Shown: piece by piece, positions 12,652 through 24,700 of the stretch
How the letters are laid out: the number at the start of each line of letters is the position of its first letter
Numbering within the stretch: position 1 is the stretch's first letter
Assembly (NCBI GenBank): GCA_016169945.1
Contig: JADLSH010000236.1
Location: 992,001 to 1,056,000, forward strand
Source: Trachythela sp. YZ-2020
Taxonomy: Eukaryota > Cnidaria > Anthozoa > Malacalcyonacea > Clavulariidae
DNA length: 64,000 nt
Direction of reading: 5' to 3'
Notes under the pieces: generated by a model
What the model saw: only the letters and a program-made list of their open reading frames with translations
Told to the model about the DNA's origin: nothing
Database searches by the model: none
Made by a program: the position numbers and the translations under genes

Positions 12652-13284
12652 GGTGATATCAGTTTTATTGCTCGAGGACGATATCATTATTGTCACGAGT
12701 GAGCGCAGCGAACAAGGAACAATTATGATATCGTACCGAGAGGGATAAACTGATATCACCGAGTCATGATCTAGACATCCAGTGCCGGCTTATCACATCT
12801 AGACATCCAGTGCCTTTATCAGGGTGATAAGCAGCGGGAAATAAAAACGATATCGTTCCTATATATAGGTACATATCGTTTTTATGTCACCCTGTTATCG
12901 CCCTGATAAAGTATTAAAGGCACAAGTATGTGATAAATATATATATTGTGTTTGGATTAATTTATTGAAACGGTGCCTATATAAGTATAATATATATATT
13001 TCTAAAATTCATTAATTATTCATAGGCAAAATACAAAGGAAACTCATGACCCGTAGCGGATCCGCTATATATTTGATATAGACTTGCTCAAATTTTCTCC
13101 TTCAATTTTTACAGCGTATAGATAACATCAATCTTCAAAATTCCAACGCCAGTGAGCGTACAAAACGAGTCATTTTAGAAGTCATATACAAACCTTACGG
13201 TTCGGCCTTTATCAGATCTAAAACACTCGGCTGCGCCTCGATGTTTTAAATCTGATAAAGACCTCTTGTGCGGTTTGTATGATA
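12652..13284. mobile_element. Cluster of three palindromic elements
   Basis: Three hairpins lie side by side: 12652-12760 (ends ggtgatatcagttt / aaactgatatcacc), 12810-12923 (gtgcctttatcagggtgataa mirrored by ttatcgccctgataaag..ggcac) and 13184-13284 (atacaaacc / ggtttgtat with inner tcagatctaaaac / gttttaaatctga). The third has a 'cggctgcgcctcg' centre. They look like MITE termini or small foldback copies and are non-coding. Confidence 0.65.
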
Positions 13285-14362
13285 TTACATATCGTTAGTC
13301 TAATTCGTAAAATAAGGACTTCGGTAGATTTAAAAACGTTTTTAAAAGTCCTATTTAAAAACTTAGCCGGGGGAATATGTTAAGTCAAGTGAACAGAGAT
13401 TTTTGGTCAGTCTTAACTGTTTAAAATCTTCGAAAACGAATTCCAAACTTAGAAAATTGACATTTAATTAGAAAAAGAACAGACTATTTAACAAATTAAA
13501 CATTGTCCATTGGCCGCATTGAAGTTAAATGCACCATTCCAGTATTCAGTAAGGCAATGAGTTTAAATAAATTTCTCTTTCCTAATATTACAGTTAACTG
13601 TTATATATATATATAATATGTAGACACAAATGCTATCACCAGCTACCAAAAGTGCCACCTGCATGCATGTATAGTCGTAGAATATTTCTTACATCATATT
13701 TCCTCCATTATTCTATAAGCCCAAGGCCAAGGCAGCAAGAATTAAAATATTTAATATGCAAATGGTGCATATGCACAGGTGGCAAATTTCAATTAAATTC
13801 GTGCTATATTCATGAAGAAAAAATCATGAAAAACGACAATTAAGATGCTATAAGTATAAAGCTAGATTTATTCAGTAGATGTCTTTACCTCTAAATGGCT
13901 CTAGGATTAATTACAGCTATTTCCATGCAACTGGTGCTTGAAAATAATATATTGTAAATGCTTTTGGAAAGATGTTTTAATAGACTGAAGCTGACCAAAC
14001 TACGAAACATGCGTATACTATAATACATTATTACTACTTATGACTAAATGACATTATTACTAAAAATATGTCGATTTGAACTAAGGACTGCAAAGTGTAT
14101 TTTATACCAATAGTCAATAACATTACACATGCAGCATGTACATTAAATATAAAGTTAAAAACGCTGCAAATAAAAAATGCGGCATCTGTCTATCTTTTCT
14201 TCAGCTGTTAATTTGTAATCGGTTGATAAAATGTCAAAGTCATGCATGCTATTTAGAACCCAAAGGTCTTATTAAACTATTGCACTGCAGACTTTATAAT
14301 AAATATTGTAAACTGTGTAAATTTCTTCGTTTCTTAAATACAAGTATATACACTTTAAACGC

Positions 14363-14713
14363 ATAGAATTTACACTCGATAATTTCCATCTACAAAAACC
14401 TTCAACTATTATTCAATCGAGTGAGATGCCAACAAAATTTAATATTTACCCATAACCTAACATGGCATTACCATCATATATATACATGAACTTGTGGTTA
14501 GAGCTCGACAGCTGGACTCTGTAGCTCAGTTGGTTAGAGCGCTGCACCGGAATCGCAGGGCCGCAGTTCAATTCCTGCCAGGGACCTATAGTTGCATTTT
14601 TCGCAGCTGTTCCTGGTTAGGTCTAATAAACGTATAGAATTTACACTCGATAATTTCCATCTACAAAAACCCTTCAACTATTATTCAATCGAGTGAGATG
14701 CCAACAAAATTTA
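14363..14713 (+). mobile_element. tRNA-head element (family B) flanked by about 79-bp direct repeats
   Basis: A tRNA-like head at 14514-14586 has box A 'tagctcagttggttagagcg' and box B 'agttcaattcctgcc'. It is followed by a conserved 'ttgcatttttcgcagctgtt' segment. A block with internal stem cactcgat / atcgagtg occurs before (14363-14441) and after (14634-14713) the head as a near-perfect direct repeat. Related copies lie at 36.6 and 61.0 kb. Terminal direct repeats around a tRNA-like body are unusual for a simple SINE. Confidence 0.7.
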
Positions 14714-15487
14714 TTATATACATTTTATATCATTTTAACTTTAAAGAGAACTGCCACAAAATCATCCTAGTTCCCAGGGCATCTCGGATTCTCGGCTTTC
14801 CTGCGAACCAGGTGAGCATGCGATCCATTTAGTTCTCAAAAGATCACAACCATGAATTATTGTCTGGTACCAATTATTGAAAATGTCAGTTGCGATACAA
14901 TAGAATCCGCAATAAATAACATTAATTCAAACAGGCGAGCACGTGCCATGCATTTGCCACCGGCACCGGCAGAAAGTTCAAATCTTCTAGACTTGTTAAA
15001 ATGAAATAGATCCATCGAAAAATCAATATTCAAATGACTACTTCTACAGATATATTTGTAAAGAAGGGTTTGTTCACTGTACCTTTAAATGCAACGAAAT
15101 GCATTCAATTCAGCATCGGGCATTAGTGGGTCACCATAACCAGCTCTGGAACGGAAAGATGTTCAGTTAGTATTACATATAGAAACGAATGCTTTCTCAT
15201 GCTATTTTTTAGTTAGTTTGGACCTTACCTATATATAGAATTGAGAGAGTAGCACGGACAACCCTAGACTTCCAAAACGTACGTGCATATGTCAACTGTC
15301 TGGTGTTTCTGCTCTGATATTGACATATACATACATACATACATACATTAATTATTCAGCTCACTCCCTGTTGGGGCGTTTCAGTGACCGATTACTTCAA
15401 GTATCTCGCTTACCTATATTATGTACGTAGCCTACATTATCTATTTTTACAACAATTGTGATATTACTTTCCTAATCTGTATATCCT

Positions 15488-15672
15488 AACCCACCCAGTC
15501 AACTTTCCCTGTGGGAGGAAACGGGAGTACCGGGCGAAAACCCACGACTTTCGGCAGAGCGTTGACTTACTCTTTTCACATGAGTGTGATGAGTAAAGTC
15601 ATCAGCGAGAATCGAACTCGAGACTCAGAGATGAAAGGCGCTTGCTCTGACGACTGCGCCACCGAAGCCCCA
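15488..15672 (-). mobile_element. SINE family A, truncated minus-strand copy
   Basis: The minus strand reads 'ggggcttcggtggcgcagtc', box B 'gagttcgattctcgctgatg', then 'gtcaacgctctgccgaaagt' and 'cgtgggttttcgcccggtac'. The 3' tail seen at 38.0-38.1 kb is missing. Confidence 0.75.
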
Positions 15673-16239
15673 CTGACAAAAACAATATGCGAGATCGAGG
15701 CTTTAAGTTGTATTTAGTGAAACATGAAATTCATTATTGCCAAACTTCATACCAACTGTACAAATGCCCACTTTAATAGTCATTTAAAATTTTAATAGTA
15801 ACTTCAACAATATTCGCATTTTGTGTTGTCGCATAAGTCAGTGAACTGCTGAAGAGCTAAGTTTGAACAATTTTCATGCACGAGAACACCGGAATGCATA
15901 TGGATGTCTTGACATTGACAGAAATCCAGTCCTTCAAAAAGTTGCCTTTTCAGAACAAAATTGATATCAATCTACGATTACAATCTTGTACTAATTTAGC
16001 TTATTCTAAATGAACAGTTGTTTGCAACTGCATTTTATCACATATTTATAAGTGATCACCTCTCTTTTAATAACATGAAAATATCTTCAGTGGTTTCCTG
16101 TTAAGAAGTTGTTGACTGCAGATAAAACCCTAAATATATCGGCGCTAGCATAGAACAACGGTATATATTTACTAAATTTGTATAGATATAGGATGGTGCA
16201 TGTTGTTTCGGATTTCTTTCATGTCAAGTGTTCCCAGGA

Positions 16240-16880
16240 GGTGTTGCACCATCACGTGACCAAATTCTAAACTCTTTAACGTGCAACCTATAAAGCTGGC
16301 TGTTAAACATGTCTTGTATGTCATTATAACAAGTATTCATAACAAATCTCAAGTCGATACAATTATTCCCTCGCGAGTTAAAAAGGTTTGAATAATTCGT
16401 ATTGCTGACGTCAGCATTATTTTCAAATGCCGTTTAAAGCTACGTTTTTTCCAAACCTAACGCGAAAAACCCAATTTAGCTTTTAAAAGCAATCTATAGT
16501 ATTATAGTAAGTAGAATCTAGAATTTTGTTATAAAACACATCATTTCTTGAGCATTTGTGTTTTGGCCGCTATGTTGGATGGCAGGTGGATGCCATCCAA
16601 CATGGCCGCCCAAAAACAAACGCTTAAGGAAAGACGTGTTTTATTAGACATGTTTATATTCTGTTTACTATGATACTATATATTGCTTTCAAAAGCTAAA
16701 TTGAAAGCTTTTAACGGCATAATGCTGACGAATACGAATTATTCAAACCTTTTTAATTCGCGAGGGAATAATTGTATCGACTTGAAATTTGTTATGAATA
16801 CTTGTTATAATGACATACAAAACATGTTTAACAGCCAACGTTAAAGATTTTAGAATTTAGTCACGTGATGGTGCAACACC
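16240..16880. mobile_element. Long-TIR palindromic element, about 640 bp
   Basis: The ends ggtgttgcaccatcacgtgac (inverted at right) lead into arms of roughly 190-200 bp. Inner landmarks also match in inverted orientation: 'attattccctcgcgagttaa' at left and its mirror at right, and gctgacg with ttgaataattcgta. The centre holds a second palindrome around 16566-16614 (ggccgctatgttggatgg ... ccatccaacatggccgcc). There is no coding sequence. Confidence 0.8.
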
Positions 16881-17452
16881 TTTATACTGGAATATTGCAA
16901 CAATTTGTACTCTATATAGCTATCAATATACTTATTTTCTGTGAAATAACTGAATTCGTAGAATGCGCCAAATGTCGATCTACAACAAAACCGATTCCTC
17001 TTCAACATGTCGCGCGCCGCATGTGCCACAACAATAACAACATAGCGCCATTAAAGTGGTTAATCGCTTCATAATTGTACATATTCGGACACGAACACGA
17101 ATTCGTCCAGTTCCATTTCTTCACACGGGAATTCATCGGGTTACCTGTGCGCGAATCCGTCCAGTTTCATGCAGTGTGAACTCGAAATGCGAAATTGTAG
17201 AAATTCAGTCTGGACCGAATTCACCGGTCCCGTACAATCGAGGACGGCTAAACAACCAGTTTACCCGATAATGTGATTTTTGATGTATGCGAATAAGACA
17301 CGATTCATGACTCAGGAAGACTAAGGCCCGTTTAAACTCCTGATTTAACTGCAACTTTATCCTGACGCAGAACGCGTCATTTGGATGCGCAGACGACATT
17401 ACGAAATGGTCATAAAGATGGCGGTAGCTATCCTCTATCGCCACGTGACTTC

Positions 17453-17500
17453 AGATCCTCCGATGAAGACACAAACTGAAGTGTCGAAACGTTGGATCGT
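17453..17500 (+). other. Hammerhead-ribozyme-like motif
   Basis: The order is agatcc - cgatga - agacac/gtgtc stem - gaaac - gttggatc. The outer atcc/ggat could form stem I and gacac/gtgtc stem II. The core differs from CUGANGA at one position (C for U4), and an extra A precedes stem II, so activity is doubtful. Such motifs occur in termini of Penelope-like and other retroelements. Confidence 0.35.
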
Positions 17501-18799
17501 GAATGTAATTTGTTCAGGAATTTCATTCATTTACTTAAACATGCGTTATTTGATGTGACTTTGATTTCGCGTAACCAAGTGCACATGCAAGCAAGCTTCT
17601 GAGTTATATATACTATATAGTTCTACTACGAGTGTTTCTCGCATTGAAGTTCATAACATCCAATTTACAATATCTAATGATTCTCCTTGCCTACCTTTCC
17701 AGTGCTTTTAGTGCTTTAATATTTTTGCAAATGTAAAGGTTTTCTTGCTATCTTTCAGACGGAGGACGCAGCATCCAGATATCAAGTCTAATAAGATCAA
17801 ATAAAAAATATTAAACATGAAAACACAACAGCAATGCTTTGACCCTGATCGATGAAGCGGTTCTCTTACCTTCAGTCGTTAAGAATACAAGAGGGCTTTA
17901 CGAAGAACTATAGCCCATAGGTCAATATATAAGGGCATGCTTATAGGAAAGACGACAAACTAAAATATATTACAAATATATGGAGATTGACATGGGTTTA
18001 AATTTGCAATAAGCTCTTTAACATTTCATTAAAAATGACTTCACGACGAGACAAAAACGTTCTCTATTGAAGCATTGGATAGGTGTTGAAAATTTCCGTG
18101 CTAGAGTAGGCAAAACAAGGCCTGCATGCCCATATAACACTGTCTAACTGTGTCTCACACAAAGTACACAAGAATCTAGAAGAGGTTTTCTAAGAATGCC
18201 GGCAATGCCCTTATCTTAACTAAGCGAGAATACTGATTGGGAAAAACAAAAAAATCTTTAGTAGAGTACATACACTAAAATAGCAGCAACTGGAAGAAAT
18301 TGAAAAAATAAAAAGCTTTACTACTTTTATCATACAATAAGTGTATACAACTTTTCTCAAATAAACTTTTTTTATTATATAACAGAACACCAATCTTAAC
18401 AAAACTCAACAATTACTTTAAATAAAAGTAAACGAATTCTTTCTTAAAATTTTCTTAAATATGTATATATATACTTGCGAAATTGTCCTCGCATATAAAT
18501 CTTTATAATATTGTACAACTTCAAACATCCTTCTTTATCAGTCCAATAGACTGTGTCTTACTTTCTCCATTGCGTTGCTTTAATAACAAACTCTCTTGTA
18601 AATAACAAAACTTTCACTAACAGTCTGTTTAATGAAATATAGTATAGACTACAGTACAACTTCAACTACGAGTCCAAATATATACTGTGCGTTGCTTTCC
18701 CAATATCAGTGTGACATTTCTGACTGTGAACAATAGGAAACGTTTTTACAACCGGAACATCTCTTTATGAGTTGCGTTCTCGATCACAATCTCGTACGC

Positions 18800-21700
18800 T
18801 CAATAACAAACTTTTTTGTGACTTTTCCAGTCAGCTCTCTGACATTTCTGTGAACAATAACGAATGTTTTTACATCCAGAACATCTCTTAGTCTTCACGT
18901 CTTCTTCACCACAAACACTGCACATGTTTCTCCAAGCTGCTTCCGAAGTGATATCACCCAGTTCTTTCAGCGACGATGAAACCTTGACAGCCTTCTTGAG
19001 GATATAATCAAATAACTCTTGCTTGAAGGTATTACATTGGTGTAAGCGGATGAGATAATTCCTTGATGGAACATAACCAGTCTCCATGACAACGTCAACG
19101 CAAGCACTGAACGACGCATCTTTGGAGTGGCCAATAGAGTCGTGCACACAACGTTGACATTTGGGACCAGTACCCATGATACAATCATAACATGAAGTAC
19201 TGAATAAAACGAAGAGGATATCACTCATTAGGTCTTTCTTCTTTCTCGCAGGGTCGTCTGGTAAGCAGTTGATTACAGCCCGCAGTGCCCGAAATGCTCC
19301 TTGTTCAGCGGCCATTTCAATGGCACAATAATGTAGGCCGTATTTAGCCGACGGATCAGCACCTGAATGAAATAACGTAAAAGTTTTTAAAGTACTAAAT
19401 TGGAACATTTACTACGCAAAGGTATACAAGGCAACTAGCTCAATGATCGAGATGAAAATCTTAACTGGATATGCAGAGTCACAGAATCTTACGATAACAT
19501 TATGGACGGACAATTGGTAGTTCTGTACAAATTCGTACTTGTTTTAGTCAATTTGACATAGTCAACGCTGATAAAGATCCGGGCTTACGGATAGTTAGCT
19601 TTGCCAAATCAATATACGTGGTGTTTCCACTAAAGTTAATTAACAATCATATTAATCGTCATGCAAACCTAAAAGGAATTTATTCATGAATATTGCTCTG
19701 AAAATTGCAATCCTTGAATATTTCAAGGTTACGAGCACATTTTAGGGTTTCTAACAATTCTACAAAAAAAAACCCCACAGTATCTAGCCATGGCAATAGT
19801 TAATCATAGTACTTCAAGTAACTGGCTTACCATATTTGCACAAGAGTTTAATAATCTTTGTATCGTGATCATAATAGCAAGCCATATGTAGTGCTTGAGG
19901 AACACATCTTCCATGACGAACCACAGCTTTAGCTCCAGCTTTCAGTAAAACCTCAAGATGATCGACCATGTTGGCTTTCACAGCTTCAGTGACCAGACCA
20001 CCTTCAAATCCTGGCAGTGAACTATCAAGGAAAAGACCTTTCTTCACGAACGACTTGAAAGTTGATAGGGTTTGCTTGAACTTGAGGAAATCCAGGATCT
20101 CCTTCTCTTTTCTCAATAACAGAAAGCAGTAATGTGTATGACAGTTCTTGGCTGCCCACTCAATCGCTCCTGGTGTGTTCTTCCACAACTCAAGATTGGA
20201 TGTACAATACACGGCTGCGTTGCTTAACGAGCTTTCAGATCTCATAACGAACGGAATCTTACAGTTTGGTAACTTTCGTTCACCAGTGAGAAAACTAAGA
20301 ACATGATATGAAGCTTGAGAAGCACTCATTATCGCACCAGGAGGAGGGAAAACTGAGCCAAGTTTATGAACATGTTCGTAATACTCCTTGGCAAAGCCTC
20401 TTTCGCGCTTGTATCTGAAATCCAGCAATGCAGCGCTCCACAGCCAGGCGCTTGCAGAAGATGCAAGGCCAAATGCTTGCTGATTTGATTTCTTGGAAGC
20501 AAATGCAAGAGCGCCTCTGTCATCACCAAGCTTCAAGTACACTTCGAGAACATGAAAACGCCAGTTGGCATACGATGACCAGCTACATAGGAGAAATAAT
20601 TTTATATTTAAAGTAGTTTGGAAATAATAAATTGCACCAAGAAGACATTTTAAATTTCTGGACAGAGTATAGTAAAATGGCATTCTTATGGTGATTCTAT
20701 GAAAGATCAAAATCTTGGACAAGCTAACAATTTTGTCTAAAATAGAACTAGTCCGACTATGTGATATTTAAAGTAGTAGTTTGAAAATAATAAATTGTAC
20801 CAAGAAGACATTTTAAATTTCTGGACAGAGTATAGTAAAATGGCATGGATGATTCTATGAAAGATCAAAATCTTGGACAAGCTAACAATTTTGTCTAAAA
20901 TAGAACTAGTCCGACTATGTGATATTTAAAGTAGTTTGAAAATAATAAATTGTACCAAGAAGACATTTTAAATTTCTGGACAGAGTATAGTAAAATGGCA
21001 TGGGTGATTCTATGAAAGATCAAAATCTTGGACAAGCTAACAATTTTGTCTAAAATAGAACTAGTCCGACTATGTGTAATTGACATGCAAAGTTGATAAG
21101 ATACTTTCAACTTTTATATCATTATGCAATATGTTTATTCAAACTTGTTTTTGTACTATAAAAAATCTATCCCAGAGGAAATTTGTGGTATTGGAGCATG
21201 CAGGTTATATCTTCTTTGATGATAATAAAATGTACATAAGGATGTCAAAAGGATCAGTTCAACTTTTCATTCCCTCCAGGAGGGAGGAACATTATGTTAT
21301 AAAACTAACCACAGTGGGTTAAACAAACCCAGGTTAGTGTTTTGAAGTGTAAATGTGGGCTAGATTTAACGGGGCGGACCCTGATTTGTTTATGTAATGT
21401 TAATCGAACTATATGTGCAATTCACGGTAGGTGCAGTTCATACTTGTGGAAGTTGGGATCCAGTTTCTCGAGAAGCAGATATTTCTCCAAAGCTTCCTTG
21501 TAGCGTCCCATTTTACGTAAAGTATTAGCCTGACCATGCACAGCTCTGAAGTAACTTCGTAGATGGTTTTTACTCCAGCATGTTCCTTCTGCAACATCTG
21601 AGGCAAAGTCTGGGCTGATCATCGGTGCAATTTCAACAGCTTTGTTGTAAAATTCTACGTAGAATGAAATGGGTCCATATTAACAACCACGATTTAATGA

Positions 21701-24700
21701 TAATCCTAATCCCAACCTCAATGTTAATCCTTATTCCTGTGATGTCATATCTGGATAAGAGAGACATTCGTTCCTCCCAAAATTACTTTGTTTTAGCTTT
21801 ATTTTCTAGTTTATACAGTTAGCTAACTTTTTAAATGCATCTATGGATTGCAAAACATAAAAAATAGTAAAAAATTGTAAATTAAAACACATCTATTATT
21901 GATGCTATAAACTTCAAACATCGTTTTCTCTTTGGCGTATACCATCTAAAACAGGGCCTTTTTTAAGAAATCGTTAGTGGGGGGGCCATCATCGAAAGGG
22001 GACGTAACAAGTAGGTGGTGTATTACAGGTGTGGGAAGGTGAAGGGGGGTCTGGGGTCCTCCTCCAGAAAAGTTTTGTATTCTTGAGTCTCTGTGGCTTG
22101 ATTTCCTGCATTTGCAGAGAAAATTTTTTATATATCCCATCTAAACGGAGTCAGGTTTAGTTGTGAGAATACCATAACTTTCCTCTAAACTCAGTTTTTT
22201 CCCCTTTTTTTGCTTATACTTTGGAAAAAAGGGACCTTCACTGGAGGGGCCAAATAGCTTACTGGGGGGCCAACATGGGGGCTGGGGGGGCTTTTGCCCC
22301 TCCAGTACATTAGTTAAAAAAGGCCCTGCTAAAATCTCTATATTTAGCATTATTTTATTGATTATGCACTAAACATAGTTTTTAAGTTTTGTTTGCCGAT
22401 TGCAAATCGTATCAAATATTAATTATTTTGAAATGCAGTCATAACCGAGTCAAGTGGCATTATATGCTCATTAGTTTTGAGCGCGTGTTACGTAACATAC
22501 AAAAAACTACACTTAACGATTTAAGTGTTTCATAACAGCTTTTATACGCCGAAATTGAAGTGCTTCTTATGCTTCGTGTATTCAACATGGCTGTCATATT
22601 TTTACATTTTGCATATTTACGTTTTGAGTGTGATTATACCGCACTGACACTGTATTTTAGATGTATCTGAATATCTTTAAAAATCATGAAAAACTCACAG
22701 AAATCCTTCAAAACTCAACAACTTACACCTGCGTAAAATTATTTACAAAGTTACGAAACCGCATCGAAAACTAAATCCGAAATATATGTCAAAGAGTAAA
22801 CTGCAGACGGCTAACAACAAACGTCTTAAAGGTCTTTAATACAACGGAAAGTCAGACGTCAATTTTTTTACCAACAACCACAATCTAAATACAGTAATTT
22901 TCTTACTCTTAAAATAACTATTTCAACTATTTCTTACTTAAACACACACACACTAAACAGACTTTATATTAAGATAATAAAAATTACTGCCCACTGGTTT
23001 CCCAATAATTTAATCCTAACTCTAATAGTCCTAGCTTTTATCCCGCACAATCCTAACATAATCGCTTGCTTGAAGGATCTAGCTACCTGAAAGGTTGAAA
23101 AATATAAAAAGAACTCCGACGCTTTCCGTAGACACATATTTTCTCCTGTGTACAGTACAGGCATATCTGCTTTCAACTTTTGCAACAGTATATATGTGGT
23201 CGTCAAACTCCGTGCAATAATACACGTAATGGCAAGGAGCCTCAGACGTTTTACACATAAATTATAGGCCAGTTTTACTTTGAAAGGTGTTTTATTCTTG
23301 AAGATAGGGGACAGGGCACAGGGCACAGGGGATACCCCACTGCAAAAGACTGTGGAAACGCGTGTGATATGTAGCCTGAAGACAGGGGACAGGGCACAGG
23401 GGATACCCCCCCTGCAAAAGACTGTGGAAACGCGTGTGATATGTAGCCTGAAGACACGCAACTTGAACCTTTGTCTGATACGTACGGAAGCATCTCCGGC
23501 ATCTTTGGAATTTTTACTTGGAACCCATTTTCCAAGAAGTAAAAACGTAATTCCCAGAACCCATTTCAAATTTAAACTATCATGTTCTTTATATATAAGT
23601 GTTACATCGTAGTAATCTCCTATTTGTTCGTTTTTAATACAGTATGAAAGTATGACGTAAAGATACCCTGTCAGTGGACAATACGTCAGTATTATTTATT
23701 CTTATTTAAAGATACCTTGGTTACAGAAGCGTCCGTGAAGCTAATGTAAAAATGGCGTTCTTGAAACGCGAACGTATAAAAGAGAAGTCTATATTTGTTC
23801 TTTTGGGCCCTAGCGGCAGTGGTAAAACTACATATGGCCAGTACCAAAGCAATCAGAGAACGGTTCTGTCTTTGTCCACTGGACTTGAACTTCGCAAGCG
23901 AAATGTTATGAGTGTGTGGCAGGAAGCCAATATGACCGCTATTAAAGACTTTTGTCACAAGTTGATCGATGAAACCTTCGAAAATTTCACGAGTTCAGAA
24001 ACACACAAAATACTAATTCTGGATTGTGTCAAATATTTAGAAGACGCGGAGTATATTGCTACACAAGCAAAGAAACATGGTCTTGAAATCGCTCGAGCTT
24101 TGTTGTTTGATATTGGTCCTGAAGAGTTACATGAAAATTGGATAAGACGAGGAGAAGATCGAGATATTTTCCGTGGCTCAGCTCATGCTTATCTACGACA
24201 CTGGCATATAAAGTCAAATGATCTTTTGAACTACTACAAGAAATCGAAACTTCTCTGTTATGTGTCCATGAAATCTATTAGATTGACTGGCTTACTTCAC
24301 TTTCAACCTACTCCTAGTTTACAAGATATTTTGAGATGGCCATCCGACAATATCTCTAAAGTCTGTCCAGTCTTGCCTTGCCCAAATAATCTACGTGTTT
24401 TGGTAATCAACTCTGTAAAGATAAATAATATTCTTGCTGAGTTACTTTCGATTTTGAAAGTCAATCAACTTCAGTTTACACTTCCGGCTTCCTTTGTCCA
24501 TTGCTACCGTGATGTCACGTGGGTTACAAACCCAGCTAGGTACAATGTCACTGCAAAGACGGATGGTGTGCGCTGTCTGTTGTTGAAGATACAGGATGGA
24601 GCTTACTTAATCACCAGGAAGAATGAGATTTACCCTTGTAGTATCGCAGATGATAAATTACCTGTCAATACAGTATTAGATGGAGAATTATTGCCTTCTA

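Larger units (their letters stand above)
11375..18799. other. Intergenic, transposon-derived; no gene recognised
   Basis: Apart from the elements listed separately (12652-13284, 14363-14713, 15488-15672, 16240-16880, 17453-17500), this stretch is AT-rich with only short ORFs that have no recognisable domain. It separates the signal-peptide exon from the 3' end of the MYND gene. Confidence 0.6.

Noticed and set aside
14514..14586. A genuine tRNA gene
   Set aside because: Boxes A and B are good, but the acceptor and anticodon stems do not close properly, and the same head recurs with the same non-tRNA downstream segment at 36.6 and 61.0 kb, so it is a SINE-type head.
21080..21822. Plus-strand ORFs around the second MYND-gene exon
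   Set aside because: They are shadows: the minus-strand exon 21444-21654 has TPR content and phase-matched splice sites.
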